Of a stretch of DNA of 64,000 bases, positions 35,174 through 45,070 are shown piece after piece (position 1 is the stretch's first letter; each line of letters begins with the position of its first letter). Under the pieces are notes generated by a model. It searched no databases, had not been told where the DNA came from, and worked only from the letters and a program-made list of their open reading frames with translations. Origin of the DNA: Goleter apudmare HA4340-LM2 (lineage in GTDB: Bacteria; Cyanobacteriota; Cyanobacteriia; Cyanobacteriales; Nostocaceae); assembly GCA_019359495.1 (NCBI GenBank), contig JAHHHF010000096.1, positions 1-64,000 of the forward strand, written 5' to 3'. A program made the translations under genes and the position numbers.

Positions 35174-35193
35174 TATTGTTACCTTACAGAAGG

Positions 35194-36555
35194 TTAAATT
35201 ACAAAATTTCTGATTGTCGTAGAATCTCCAAACTCAATTTTTAACTTAAAATACTCTGCCATTCTGCCATTAATATCCAGGTGAATCCATCGTTCAGGTT
35301 TTTCTGTTTGAATTTGTTTAATAACTTGTTCAGACATATCCAGTACCAAGCATTTAAGATTCGGTGGCAGAGTGGTATTACCAATTGGATACAATTCCAG
35401 GCTAATCTTTCTATTGTTATTGGTTTGTGGCTGTATGGCGACAGTCAAGGCTAATGAGGTAGCTGTTTGCTCGGTTTCTAAATCAATTCGTTGTGCCCGT
35501 ATAATTCCTTCACTACCAACAGCACTTCTAGCAACAACTAATTTGTTGGTTTCTGTACCCAACACTTCTTCTACTGTCTGCCAACCAGTGTCAATAACAT
35601 TTTGTAGCCATTGGCTTAAATTCACTACTATCTCGCTAAATGAAACATCAGAGTCTACACTTTGTACAGGAATGTCTAATATTTCTTTCAATTCTCCAGA
35701 TTTGAAAAGAGCATCAAGTTTTTTCAGACTTTTTTCAGAACCATCAAAATATAGTTCCATAGAACCTTCCTCAATTCTTCGTAGTTTTATTGAACTATCA
35801 CCCAAAAGTTTCTGGAGATGCTGCTCTATTGCCTCTAAACGTGCTGCATCTAATTTTTCTATATCGAACTCTAGTTTGACTCTCCGTCTGGCTTCAGATG
35901 AGTGTAAAGGCTTCTCTAAATCTGGGATTTTTGATTGATTTTCTGCTAATTTATTATTAATATTGACTAATACTTTTAATTGAATAATATCTCTTAATCC
36001 AGGGTTATGATTGATTTCTGCTGCAAAGTTATCGCACAATTTTTTAAATAAATTTGCCTTTACCTTTACTGCATAACATTGTGGTACAAAGTCATCTTTC
36101 AGTGCTGTGGTGATGAGCTTTTCTTTAACTAATAACTCACCTTCTGGTGTGAGTAATGATACGATTTCTTCTGTAGATTGCAATAGTATATCAACATGTT
36201 TTAAACGCTTGACTTGCTTAATATCTTTAATAAGCTGCTTTAGCTTCCAGTCTAGCCATTGTAAGTCTTCTTGATGTTCCGGTGGATAGATAGTTACTCC
36301 TCGATAACGCTGTACAATAGATAAACCAATCAGTTCTTTATGAGATTCTCTAACTATAGTTTGTAGGGCTGATAAAAAACAAAGGTTGAGTGCTTTTTCT
36401 AACTCTTGACTGCTATGCTTATCTTTTTGTTTGAGGTTATTAACAACATTCTCAAGAAGAGGAGCGATTATAATTGCATCTAATCTGTTAACTAATAGTC
36501 CTTGTAACAGTTGGTTATTGAATATTCCTAGTAATAGTTGTATTAAAATTTCCAT
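35194..36555 (-). CDS. DUF1822-like protein paired with the CHAT/kinase gene
   Basis: 453 residues. The N-terminal third is helical with a hydrophobic start (MEILIQLLLGIFNNQLLQGL). The middle (about 220-300) is a compact alpha/beta module (FDIEKLDAARLEAIEQHLQK, then EGSMELYFDG and LDALFKSGELKEILDIPV) also seen in other cyanobacterial CHAT/NACHT-linked proteins. The C-terminal 150 residues (LSQWLQNVIDTGWQTVEEVL, GSEGIIRAQRIDL, LKIEFGDSTTIRNFVI) match the DUF1822 pattern. Stop and next start are 20 bp apart, so it and the CHAT fragment form one operon. It may be a sensor or adaptor for the CHAT effector, which is inference. Confidence 0.65.
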   Translation of the reverse strand: MEILIQLLLGIFNNQLLQGLLVNRLDAIIIAPLLENVVNNLKQKDKHSSQELEKALNLCFLSALQTIVRESHKELIGLSIVQRYRGVTIYPPEHQEDLQWLDWKLKQLIKDIKQVKRLKHVDILLQSTEEIVSLLTPEGELLVKEKLITTALKDDFVPQCYAVKVKANLFKKLCDNFAAEINHNPGLRDIIQLKVLVNINNKLAENQSKIPDLEKPLHSSEARRRVKLEFDIEKLDAARLEAIEQHLQKLLGDSSIKLRRIEEGSMELYFDGSEKSLKKLDALFKSGELKEILDIPVQSVDSDVSFSEIVVNLSQWLQNVIDTGWQTVEEVLGTETNKLVVARSAVGSEGIIRAQRIDLETEQTATSLALTVAIQPQTNNNRKISLELYPIGNTTLPPNLKCLVLDMSEQVIKQIQTEKPERWIHLDINGRMAEYFKLKIEFGDSTTIRNFVI

Positions 36556-36907
36556 AAAAATAAATGACAGGTATACATATGCGGTCTAGTAGTCTTAAAT
36601 AATGTAGGCAATGCCCACCGTATCCGGATTGTGGTGGATATTGCCGAACCCACGTTCAAAAATCAAGCAGAATTCCTATCTTTAAGTGTATACACTAAGG
36701 AAATGAATAATTTTGATGAATTATTAAGCTAAATTTGCGTGTTTTCTACATTATAGTTGTGGTTGCGCTTGTATCCGCAGGTCGTCAGGATGGAAGTAGT
36801 CGCCCTAAACTGCAAATTTGCCATCTCAAATCTTTAGCTCCACAGTGGAAGCCGCAAAGCATACGGGCAAGTTATAATTCTTTTGCGGAGCAACGTAACA
36901 AAAATTT
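36556..36907. other. Divergent promoter region with a hairpin
   Basis: 352 bp between the DUF1822-like gene and the 36908 gene. An inverted repeat GGCAAT-x-x-CCACC (36607-36619) with GGTGG-x-x-ATTGCC (36633-36645) is about 50 bp from the minus-strand start and could be an operator or a leader stem. No ORF was recognised. Confidence 0.5.
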
Positions 36908-37234
36908 ATGAGCAATCCCCTTGTGCAAGCCTTTTTTGTCGGCAGAGCCGTCGCTGAAGTTCTCAACGAACGTCTAGAAGTAGCTTTAACAGATGCTTTG
37001 AGTGAAATAGGCAAGTTTGATGCTGAAGCGAGAGAGCAACTACGTCAGTTTACAGATGAAGTCATAGAGCGGGCAAATCGAGCGACAGAAGCTGCTAATG
37101 CTGGTCAATCGACCACAAGCGGTGGAGAACCTGGTTTTGGGTCAATTGACTTGCAAGCGGAAATTGATGAACTACGAGCCGAAATCGCTCTATTGCGAAC
37201 TGAGTTACAGAAATATCGCAGTAGTTCAGTATAA
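36908..37234 (+). CDS. Conserved cyanobacterial coiled-coil protein (DUF6825-like)
   Basis: 108 residues: the start MSNPLVQAFFVGRAVAEVLNERLE and a long helical region (residues 20-60) fit a small conserved cyanobacterial and plastid protein family. A Gly/Ser-rich linker and a C-terminal coiled coil (AEIDELRAEIALLRTELQKY) follow. Its role is not established; it may self-assemble through the coil. Confidence 0.7.
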   Translation: MSNPLVQAFFVGRAVAEVLNERLEVALTDALSEIGKFDAEAREQLRQFTDEVIERANRATEAANAGQSTTSGGEPGFGSIDLQAEIDELRAEIALLRTELQKYRSSSV

Positions 37235-37290
37235 ATTGTAGAGACGCGATTCATCGCGTCTGTGCAGGAGTCAAGGGTCAAGAGTCAAGA

Positions 37291-37326
37291 AACAAATGAC
37301 AAATGACAAACGACAAATGACAAAAT
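37291..37326. repeat. STRR heptamer repeat (CAAATGA)
   Basis: Four to five tandem copies of ACAAATG/CAAATGA with one variant (CAAACGA), directly upstream of the UbiB-type gene. Confidence 0.8.
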
Positions 37327-37348
37327 CAAAAACAGTTTAGGAACTGAA

Positions 37349-39085
37349 GTGTCTTTTCTTCCTGGTGATTCGGCAAAAAACCAACGGTACGCAAAGCATA
37401 TGGAAAAAGGTTATTCGGATAAAGCATACCGTTGGAATCGGGAAAACTATTCCAGTAGACGGCGCTTTGTAGACATTTGGTCTTTTGTCTTGACTTTGAT
37501 GTTCAAGATTTGGCTGTATAACAAATCTTGGAGTTACCCTGGTGGTGTTACAGAGTCGAAGCAAGCTGCAAGACGCAAAGCGCAAGCTGTCTGGATTCGC
37601 AATACTCTGCTCGACTTGGGACCAACTTTTATTAAAGTCGGGCAGCTGTTTTCTACTCGTGCTGATATCTTTCCTGGAGAATATGTAGAAGAACTAGCCA
37701 AGCTACAAGATAAAGTACCAGCTTTTAGTTATGAGCAAGTTGAAGGGATTATTCAACAAGAATTAGGTAAGAAAATTCCGGAACTCTTTGAGACTTTTGA
37801 ACCTATTCCTTTAGCTGCGGCTAGTTTGGGACAGGTACACAAGGCTGTGTTGCATTCTGGTGAAGCGGTTGTCGTCAAAGTGCAACGTCCGGGATTGAAA
37901 AAGTTATTTGAAATAGATTTACAAATTCTCAAGGGAATTGCTCGCTATTTTCAAAACCATCCTAAATGGGGGCGGGGGCGAGATTGGATGGGGATTTACG
38001 AAGAATGTTGTCGCATTCTTTGGGAAGAAATTGATTATCTCAATGAAGGTCGAAATGCGGATACTTTTCGGCGGAATTTTCGCAGCTATGAGTGGGTAAA
38101 AGTTCCGAGAGTTTATTGGCGTTACACTTCTTCTCGCGTGCTGACTTTGGAGTATGTGCCGGGAATTAAAATTAGTCAATATGAAGCATTGGAAGCAGCA
38201 GGTATAGACCGCAAGACTGTCGCTCGTCAAGGGGCGCAAGCATACCTGCATCAGTTATTGAATAATGGCTTTTTCCATGCCGATCCGCACCCTGGTAATA
38301 TTGCTGTTAGTCCTGATGGTGGTTTGATATTCTACGATTTTGGGATGATGGGGCGGGTAAAGTCGAATATCCGCGATGGGCTGATGGAAACGCTGTTTGG
38401 TATTGCCCAAAAAGATGGCGATCGCGTAGTCCAATCTTTAATCGATTTAGGAGCGATCGCACCAGTAGACGACATGGGGCCAGTGCGGCGTTCTGTTCAG
38501 TACATGCTGGATAATTTTATGGATAAGCCCTTTGAAAACCAATCTGTGGCGGCTATTAGTGACGACTTATACGAAATAGCGTATAATCAGCCATTTAGAT
38601 TTCCTGCAACTTTTACTTTTGTGATGCGAGCTTTTTCCACTCTTGAGGGAGTAGGCAAGGGGCTAGATCCAGAATTTAATTTTATGGAAGTTGCCAAACC
38701 ATACGCGATGCAGCTTATGACGAATTCAAATGGCTCCCAAAGCAATAGCTTCCTCAATGAATTGAGTCGCCAAGCAGTTCAAGTCAGTACTACTGCTTTT
38801 GCATTACCACGTAGACTAGAAGACACATTAGAAAAACTAGAGCGGGGAGACATGCGCCTGCGGGTTCGTTCAATCGAAACAGAACGGCTGCTGCGGCGGC
38901 AGAGCAATATTCAACTAGGAATCAGCTATGCTCTGATTATCAGTGGATTTACTCTTTCAGCTACGATTTTATTAGTGTTTCATTATCTATGGCTGGCAGT
39001 ACTGGCTGGTTTAATTGCCGCATCTGTCTCAGTTATACTCATCCGACTGATCTTGCGCCTCGACCGTTATGACCGTATGTATTAA
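37349..39085 (+). CDS. ABC1/AarF/UbiB-family atypical kinase
   Basis: 578 residues, GTG start with AGGA upstream. Motifs: [16 protein letters not shown] (the KxGQ nucleotide lid), [13 protein letters not shown] (A-rich loop in place of the P-loop), VVVKVQRPG (Lys), [11 protein letters not shown] and YDFGMMG (metal-binding Asp). Two C-terminal membrane helices (about 520-568). UbiB-like proteins act on membranes to support quinone synthesis or lipid homeostasis as ATPases or kinases. In cyanobacteria they link to plastoquinone and tocopherol metabolism by analogy with plastid ABC1K. The PP2C gene follows at 17 bp. Confidence 0.93.
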   Translation: MSFLPGDSAKNQRYAKHMEKGYSDKAYRWNRENYSSRRRFVDIWSFVLTLMFKIWLYNKSWSYPGGVTESKQAARRKAQAVWIRNTLLDLGPTFIKVGQLFSTRADIFPGEYVEELAKLQDKVPAFSYEQVEGIIQQELGKKIPELFETFEPIPLAAASLGQVHKAVLHSGEAVVVKVQRPGLKKLFEIDLQILKGIARYFQNHPKWGRGRDWMGIYEECCRILWEEIDYLNEGRNADTFRRNFRSYEWVKVPRVYWRYTSSRVLTLEYVPGIKISQYEALEAAGIDRKTVARQGAQAYLHQLLNNGFFHADPHPGNIAVSPDGGLIFYDFGMMGRVKSNIRDGLMETLFGIAQKDGDRVVQSLIDLGAIAPVDDMGPVRRSVQYMLDNFMDKPFENQSVAAISDDLYEIAYNQPFRFPATFTFVMRAFSTLEGVGKGLDPEFNFMEVAKPYAMQLMTNSNGSQSNSFLNELSRQAVQVSTTAFALPRRLEDTLEKLERGDMRLRVRSIETERLLRRQSNIQLGISYALIISGFTLSATILLVFHYLWLAVLAGLIAASVSVILIRLILRLDRYDRMY

Positions 39086-39102
39086 TTGTTGCAATAAACT
39101 TT

Positions 39103-39837
39103 ATGAAACTTAACTTCACCGGCATCACTGATCCGGGGCTTATTCGTTCTAATAACCAGGACGCCTATTATATCGATCCAGAAGGTAGATTTTTTGTAGT
39201 TGCCGATGGTATGGGTGGTCATGCGGGAGGTGAAGAAGCCAGTCGCATTGCCACTCAAGAAATCAGGGCGTACTTAGAGGAAAATTGGCAATCCCCTCAG
39301 TTACCCAAGGACTTGTTAATGCAAGCTTTGTCGAGAGCGAATGAAGCCATATTGCAAGACCAGCAAAGTCATCCCGAACGTGCTGACATGGGTACAACGG
39401 TGGTGGTGGTACTGTTTAGATCCCCTGATATCACTTGGTGCGCCCATGTGGGCGATTCTAGACTTTACCGCCTTCGTAAATCACATTTAGAACAGGTGAC
39501 AGAAGATCACACTTGGGTAGCAAGGGCAATCAAATTAGGTGATATCACCGCAGAGGAAGCCCGCTCGCATCCCTTTCGGCATGTGTTGTCACGTTGTTTA
39601 GGGCGGGAAGACTTGAATCAGATTGATGTACAACCACTAGATGTGCAAGTTGGCGATCGCTTATTATTATGCAGTGATGGTTTGACAGAAGAACTTGTCG
39701 AACAGAAAATTAATGACTGTCTTAAAGACAATCCCTTGCTCAAACAAGCTGCTAGTTCCCTAGTGGAGGCTGCTAAAGAGCAAGGTGGACACGATAACAT
39801 CACAGTCGTTATCGTGTCCGCTGAGAAGAATTCTTAA
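39103..39837 (+). CDS. PP2C-type Ser/Thr protein phosphatase
   Basis: 244 residues, Stp1/PphA size class. All PPM metal-binding motifs are present: [54 protein letters not shown] and [11 protein letters not shown]. Cyanobacterial PphA dephosphorylates signalling proteins such as PII; whether this is PphA or a paralogue is not certain. It follows the UbiB-type kinase gene by 17 bp and is probably cotranscribed. Confidence 0.92.
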   Translation: MKLNFTGITDPGLIRSNNQDAYYIDPEGRFFVVADGMGGHAGGEEASRIATQEIRAYLEENWQSPQLPKDLLMQALSRANEAILQDQQSHPERADMGTTVVVVLFRSPDITWCAHVGDSRLYRLRKSHLEQVTEDHTWVARAIKLGDITAEEARSHPFRHVLSRCLGREDLNQIDVQPLDVQVGDRLLLCSDGLTEELVEQKINDCLKDNPLLKQAASSLVEAAKEQGGHDNITVVIVSAEKNS

Positions 39838-40283
39838 GTTAGTCAAAATTTAGTCAACAACAACCAATCACCAGACCTTTGGTTAACCCTTCTCGTAGGC
39901 ATCTTAGCGCCTCCAAACAGCAATAAATCGCTGACTACGAGCAAAATATAATGCCAGTTGGGTGAGATCTGACTCGCAAATATATTCTTTGGTAGATATA
40001 CTCATTAATTTGTTCAGCCTGAGCTTTTTTCCTATTTACAACTTGATACAAATACTCTTAGCTTCCAAAATTTACCTTTGGAGGCTAAATTTACACAATT
40101 TGGTAAATTGACTTCTTGCACTATATGCGGTATAGGGAATATAATTCACGCTTACTATCTTTCATTCCCAGATTCTTATATGAGTTTCTCCTTTTGGGAG
40201 AGGTGCAAATATTTAGGGAAGGATGAGTAAGGGTCTTATCCCTACTTAGGGTTCATAAGTAGTGAATCTTCTGGAAAGCTGCC

Positions 40284-40314
40284 TTGACAGACTGGAATTT
40301 TATATCAGTAGAGT
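40284..40314 (+). promoter_or_regulatory. Possible nblA promoter
   Basis: TTGACA at 40284-40289 with TAGAGT at 40309-40314, spacer 19 bp, a little long. A transcript from here would include the leader frame at 40404 and have a 5' leader of about 170 nt. Confidence 0.35.
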
Positions 40315-40403
40315 TAAGTGCGAGATATCCGAACCAAAAAATACCCTTTAGGGTATGGGCATTTAGTCAAACAATTGTTATCTTTCTTAATACGGAGGAA
40401 CAA

Positions 40404-40433
40404 ATGGGAGACAGATACAAGTCCAAGTATTAA
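40404..40433 (+). CDS. Possible nine-residue leader peptide upstream of nblA
   Basis: ATGGGAGACAGATACAAGTC begins a 9-codon frame (MGDRYKSKY) ending in TAA at 40431. The sequence GGAGG at 40394-40398, 5 bases before ATG, is the best ribosome-binding site in the region. A 6-bp stem (AAGTCC 40419-40424 with GGACTT 40441-40446) overlaps the end of the frame, so ribosome position could affect folding. It could be a leader peptide or a chance frame; nothing confirms translation. Confidence 0.4.
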   Translation: MGDRYKSKY

Positions 40434-40493
40434 CCCTTTGGGACTTCTGTAAGCGATATAACCATTACGCGTTGTTTTCTTTCGGAGTTAATT

Positions 40494-40691
40494 ATGAGTC
40501 AACCCATCGAACTGTCTTTGGAACAACAATTCAATATCCACTCATTTGCCACTCAGGTGCAACACATGAGCCATGAACAAGCTAAAGACTTTTTAGTCAA
40601 GCTTTATGAGCAAATGGTAGTAAGGGAGGCAACTTATAAAGAGCTACTCAAGCACCAGTGGGGCTTAGATTCTGGTTCCACTATGGCATAG
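40494..40691 (+). CDS. nblA: Phycobilisome degradation protein NblA
   Basis: 65 residues with the NblA signature: LSLEQQFNIHSFATQVQHM then AKDFLVKLYEQMVVRE and YKELLKHQWGL. NblA is an adaptor that binds phycobiliproteins and the ClpC chaperone to direct phycobilisomes to Clp proteolysis when nitrogen is short. GGAG lies 7-10 bases before ATG. A long leader precedes it and a hairpin follows. Confidence 0.96.
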   Translation: MSQPIELSLEQQFNIHSFATQVQHMSHEQAKDFLVKLYEQMVVREATYKELLKHQWGLDSGSTMA

Positions 40692-41114
40692 AGTAGTTCT
40701 AGTGTCGCAGTGGGCGACCTCCTTCTCTTGCTCGGTTCCAAGGAGGAAAGGAGCTGGGGATGCTGGGGCGTCACCTCCGATTTAGCGAAACTCAAAAATG
40801 ACAAATGGAGAGGTTTACCTAAGACCTAGTAGATCCGTTGGCTGTCTACAGAATTTATAGACTTACTGCTGTGTGATCCGGGTAACAGTAGAGATTTTTG
40901 ACTGTCGCTAGTCACAATAGCTGAGAACAGTGACACGGCTTGCCACAAGCGGTGAATCTGAGGAGTTCGTTGTACAAGTTGACTAGTGCAGGTGACATTG
41001 TTACCGATTATATTTTTTATAAAAAAAACTTACAACTCTATAGAGACTTTTGTTTATAAAAGTTTACAATTCACTTGATTTAACAAAAAATACACATAAT
41101 CTCATAAACTCAAA
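40692..41114. other. nblA 3' region and spacer
   Basis: 423 bp without a gene. CCTCCTT (40718-40724) pairs with AAGGAGG (40740-40746) 27 bp after the nblA stop, a possible mRNA-3' hairpin without a clear T tract. The rest is A+T-rich and reaches the kinase stop of the opposite strand. Confidence 0.45.
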
Positions 41115-42710
41115 CTAGCCTGAGAGGTCGTAAGAGGAATCTGTATTCATCGCTTCTAACTTGGCTAAAATCGAGGGCTTAATTTTTTCATACTCATTCT
41201 TGAGCAAGTTCTTACTCATTTGGGGTTCAGCCGAAGACACTATGACTTGACTACTGTTGACCCATTGTTGCAATCTTTGGCGTTGGGCGGGGGCAATACT
41301 AGAAAGTAGTATGTGAGAACATCGCTCTGGTTTCTCTCTAGGGAAGAATAATAGACGGTAATAACCTGTGCGTGCCAGTAAGTGGGTGATTTCCTGACCA
41401 AGACTGGTTTTCAGATCGAGGTAGTAAGGTAACCATTTAGGGCCATGCTTGCGATTGTAGATCACAGTAATCCATAGCAGCATGGGATGGGGAACGGTGA
41501 TGAACAAAAATTGATTGTAGCGAGTACAGCCTAAGCGGTTTTGAATTTCCTGTTGCGGTAGCATTACCCACAGGGCTGGAGAAACTTCACCAGTATGATC
41601 AATAGGTTGGGGAAAAACTATATCCGCAATCGGTTTATTTTGAGGCCAAGAATAGATAGAGGTAATTTCGCTTGGCGAGGCGGATTTCTGCACAACTGAT
41701 GAGGGCAAATCAGCTTTTGCTTTCTGTGCGATGACAGGTTTAGCTGTAGCAGCCAAAGTCAGCAGATGATTTTCTTGGCGAATTGAGGGCGTTTGGCAAT
41801 GTTGTTCTATAGACGCTAAAACATTGAGAATTTCATTAATGCTTTGGGGGCGATCGCTTGCTGCTTTAGCTAGACAACCCATCACCAAATTTTCTACCTC
41901 CTTGGGTAATTGCAATTTGGGGGACGCCTCAGCAAAGGAGCGTGGTGCTTGATCACGATGTGTTTTATACCATGCTCCAAAAGAAGAAGTAGCTGCGACT
42001 AGTGGCATTTTACCTGTCAGCATCTCAAACATCATCACACCCAAACTATAAATATCTGAGCGTTTATCTAGTTCTTTTCCTTCCATCTGTTCCGGAGAAG
42101 AATAAGCTAAAGTCCCTAAATAGTAGTTAGTCACATTGCTATCTGACTGGAGTAACTTAGCAATACCAAAGTCTAAAACCTTGACTAACTCGCCAAAACT
42201 TGCGTCTTGAATCACCAGCATGTTGCTGGGTTTAATATCACGATGGATAATTGGGCAAATAGTACCGTCTACTAAAATGCCATCATGGGCACACTGTAAT
42301 CCCAAGCTGATCTGACGCACCATACTTAAAAATCTTGCTAAAGACAAATTTTCTTGGCGAATCACAGTGCTGAGGCTTTGTCCTTGCAAATATTCCATAA
42401 CATAAAATGGCGTATTCTTCTCATCTACGCCATAATCCATCACTCGGACAATGTGGATGCTTTTTTGTCCTAGTAATGCACAGGTTTTGGCTTCTCGCTC
42501 AAAACGGTCTTGCAATCGCATTTTTTCATTTTGAATGGAGAGGGCGAGAAACTTAACAGCCACAGGTACACCCCCCAACAAAATATCCTTGGCACGATAA
42601 ACTCGACCCATTGCTCCAGTACCAATTAACTCTTGGATCTGGTACCGTTTACTGAGTAAGCGACCAATGTTGGGGTCTGACATAGAAAACTCGACTCCAA
42701 TGTTCGACAA
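41115..42710 (-). CDS. Hanks-type Ser/Thr protein kinase with unknown C-terminal region
   Basis: 531 residues; the kinase domain spans about 22-300: LIGTGAMGRVYRAKD, VAVKFL (ATP Lys), IIHRDIKPSNML (catalytic loop), KVLDFGIAKLL, GTLAYSSPEQM and SDIYSLGVMMFEML. A linker and a C-terminal region (about 375-530; QIDHTGEVSPALWV-type start, NRLGCTRYNQFLFI, ITHLLARTGYYRLLFFP) follow that I do not recognise and that has no membrane helix. It is soluble, in contrast to many PASTA kinases. An ATG 8 codons downstream could be an alternative start. Confidence 0.9.
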   Translation of the reverse strand: MSNIGVEFSMSDPNIGRLLSKRYQIQELIGTGAMGRVYRAKDILLGGVPVAVKFLALSIQNEKMRLQDRFEREAKTCALLGQKSIHIVRVMDYGVDEKNTPFYVMEYLQGQSLSTVIRQENLSLARFLSMVRQISLGLQCAHDGILVDGTICPIIHRDIKPSNMLVIQDASFGELVKVLDFGIAKLLQSDSNVTNYYLGTLAYSSPEQMEGKELDKRSDIYSLGVMMFEMLTGKMPLVAATSSFGAWYKTHRDQAPRSFAEASPKLQLPKEVENLVMGCLAKAASDRPQSINEILNVLASIEQHCQTPSIRQENHLLTLAATAKPVIAQKAKADLPSSVVQKSASPSEITSIYSWPQNKPIADIVFPQPIDHTGEVSPALWVMLPQQEIQNRLGCTRYNQFLFITVPHPMLLWITVIYNRKHGPKWLPYYLDLKTSLGQEITHLLARTGYYRLLFFPREKPERCSHILLSSIAPAQRQRLQQWVNSSQVIVSSAEPQMSKNLLKNEYEKIKPSILAKLEAMNTDSSYDLSG

Positions 42711-42888
42711 TCGTGTATAACTTCTGCCCTGTAGACAGGTTGTAAGTGTTGAAATTTAAAAGTTAGTTCAGCTGCACAGAATTGGTAGAATTACACTATT
42801 TTGATTCTGAATTTAGTGTGCCCAATTTTGACCAAATAGTTATTGGTCAATAATCTGGAGGCAAAAATAACTATTTAATGATTGGTTT

Positions 42889-43335
42889 TTATGTTGGCTG
42901 ACGTTCTAGGCTGGCTTCTATTGTACTGTTTAAAAAATGGCCAACAAGAATACCACTACTTAAATAATATGTATCATCTGATAGCCTATATAGGGTTTCA
43001 AAGCCACTACGGCGTTGACGATCGCCTAGTACCCAATAGCGCTGCACTATTGTAGAAACGCCAATCCAGCCTTCGCCTTCTATCTGACCCAGGATATTAT
43101 GCTGGAGTAAAAATGTATACTGACGTTCTCCACCATGTAAATATCCTTTATACTGCAAAGAGATTTCTGAGCGATCGCTACCGGGAAAGATTAACTTTGT
43201 CGCCATTGTGAACCAGTTATCTCGATTCCAAGCTACCAAAGTCATACCCTTGACGCTGATTGGCATACCATCTCGTTCCAGCCAACTTCCTTGTATTATC
43301 CAGCGTCCTGGTTGCATTAAAAAAGTGTGAGCCAC
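42889..43335 (-). CDS. Conserved hypothetical protein, lipocalin-like pattern
   Basis: 148 residues with strongly alternating strands: GRWIIQGSWLERDGMPISV, MTLVAWNRDNWFTMATKLIF, GEGWIGVSTIVQRYWVLGD and YYLSSGILVGH. The strand-rich, Trp-rich form suggests a small beta barrel. No signal peptide. I do not recognise a named family. It is convergent with nothing and not in an operon with the kinase or anmK. Confidence 0.6.
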   Translation of the reverse strand: MAHTFLMQPGRWIIQGSWLERDGMPISVKGMTLVAWNRDNWFTMATKLIFPGSDRSEISLQYKGYLHGGERQYTFLLQHNILGQIEGEGWIGVSTIVQRYWVLGDRQRRSGFETLYRLSDDTYYLSSGILVGHFLNSTIEASLERQPT

Positions 43336-43446
43336 TTTGTATGTTCCTTGTCTTGATCAAGTGCCGCCAAGACCGTAAATTTATTGATGAAACAAGAAGA
43401 TATCAGGCGGCAAATGAGTACAGTATAGCCTTCAAAAGCCTGGAGT

Positions 43447-44616
43447 TTAGAGTTTTCCAGGGTGTACTTCGCCTAAAAGCACTGCTTGAGGTGCTCCAGT
43501 AGCTGCGGGGAGATTACCAGGAAGATTTAGTTGTCGCCAATGGGCTAAAACTGCAAAGGCGATCGCTTCTTTAAAATCTGCATTTAAGCCCACTGCATCT
43601 GTAGTTACGACTGGTATTGACGGCAACAACACCTGTAACCGTTGTTGCAAATACAGATTGCGGCTACCGCCACCACATATTAGTACCTGTTGGGGCATTT
43701 CTGGTAAAAAAGTGCGATAACTATGAGCAATGGAAGCCGCAGTCAGTTCTGTCAGAGTCGCCAAAAAGTCTGGTGAACTGAGTTTATATGCTTCGGCATC
43801 TTGTAAACACTGTTGTAGATAAGTGACACCGAATAACTCTCTACCAGTAGATTTGGGGGGCGGTAAATGAAAGTAGTCTTGGTTGAGCCATTGTTCCACC
43901 AACGTAGCGCAAGGAGTACCACTAGCTGCCCATTTACCATCTTGATCATAAGTCTGAGCGCCAGCCGTTAAATGGTGGACGGCTAGATCCAAAAGGCTAT
44001 TTCCTGGGCCAGTATCCCAAGCACGAATTTTAGTGAGCCAGTCACCATGACGAGGGGGAATATAGGCAACGTTACCAATACCGCCAATGTTTTGCACACA
44101 GCGCCCCTCTTGGGGATGACTGAGCAAAAAGGCATCTACTCTGGGTACAAGCGGCGCACCGTGCCCACCAATAGCGATATCAGCAGCCCGAAAGTTACTG
44201 ATAGTGGTAATTCCGGTGAGATGAGCAATCAAAGCACCGCCACCAAGTTGCAGACTGTAACCCAGGGGAGTGCTTCTTCCTTGAGGTGGTCGATGGTAAA
44301 CTGTTTGACCGTGGGAACCAATCAAAGTTGCTGGCTGCTGACCATTTTGAATGTTATGGGCTGCTTGGGCAAAAGCAAGAGCGATCGCATCATCTAGTTC
44401 TGCCAATTCTGCCATTGAGATCGCCGTACCTGCACAAACTGCCAAGATTCTTTCCCTGAGTTCTGGGGGGTAGGGATAGGTGGCTCCTGCAACTAACTCA
44501 ATTTTGAGATCAAAATCTGTACCAGAAATGTCTACCAAAGCAGCGTCTATACCGTCTACAGAGGTGCCACTAATTAAACCGATGACGCGAGTGATACTTT
44601 TTTCAGTCGGAGGCAT
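43447..44616 (-). CDS. anmK: Anhydro-N-acetylmuramic acid kinase
   Basis: 389 residues. AnmK opens the anhydro ring of recycled murein muramic acid and phosphorylates it to MurNAc-6-phosphate. Motifs: [74 protein letters not shown] and [10 protein letters not shown]. All are intact. It serves peptidoglycan recycling in the cytoplasm. Confidence 0.95.
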   Translation of the reverse strand: MPPTEKSITRVIGLISGTSVDGIDAALVDISGTDFDLKIELVAGATYPYPPELRERILAVCAGTAISMAELAELDDAIALAFAQAAHNIQNGQQPATLIGSHGQTVYHRPPQGRSTPLGYSLQLGGGALIAHLTGITTISNFRAADIAIGGHGAPLVPRVDAFLLSHPQEGRCVQNIGGIGNVAYIPPRHGDWLTKIRAWDTGPGNSLLDLAVHHLTAGAQTYDQDGKWAASGTPCATLVEQWLNQDYFHLPPPKSTGRELFGVTYLQQCLQDAEAYKLSSPDFLATLTELTAASIAHSYRTFLPEMPQQVLICGGGSRNLYLQQRLQVLLPSIPVVTTDAVGLNADFKEAIAFAVLAHWRQLNLPGNLPAATGAPQAVLLGEVHPGKL

Positions 44617-45070
44617 TGACAGAGATAGTTTTTGTATGCATGGGGTAGTTTAGTATATGAAACTTCTTCTGTCAAAAAACGTCAGCTATCAGTAATCCTG
44701 GTTATTTGAGTTCATACCTTAAGTTAAAAGAGTAATTGTCTGTTTTTTGTGAACTTGGCATGTGAAATAAAAGCTCTAATAACTCTTAAGTCTTTATCAG
44801 TCTTTCAAAACAAGTCATAGCAGAGAACAATTTCTTTATCTAAAGGATGTTATTTTATGACTTCTTGATGATTTAGCTGACTTGCAAATATTTGCTTTAC
44901 ATTTTACGGGCGTAAAAACACTATTTTTTATCAAAGCTAAGTATAAAATTACACTAAAAATCATAATTCCTAAGCAAATCAAAATCCGGTAATCTTATCC
45001 TGTTGTTTAGCTATGAGCAGCTTGCATAATGGCAACAAGAACACACACACGACACCAAAGGAACTGAATC
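44617..45070. other. Intergenic region before the PEP-CTERM gene
   Basis: 454 bp, A+T-rich, divergent promoters expected. Only the ribosome-binding site AAAGGAACTG before ATG 45071 is clear. No ORF, tRNA or terminator is evident. Confidence 0.4.

Larger units (their letters stand above)
39838..40493. other. Long nblA upstream region
   Basis: 656 bp without a regular gene. It holds a possible promoter (TTGACA at 40284), an ACCCTTTAGGGT palindrome near 40346-40357, and a 9-codon reading frame with a very good ribosome-binding site at 40404. NblA is induced by nitrogen or sulfur starvation, so long regulation-rich leaders are expected, but I see no perfect NtcA site (GTA-N8-TAC). Confidence 0.55.

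Noticed and set aside
39838-40493. NtcA site upstream of nblA
   Set aside because: I looked for GTA-N8-TAC and found no perfect copy; the near matches (GTATAGGGAATATA and others) miss a half site.
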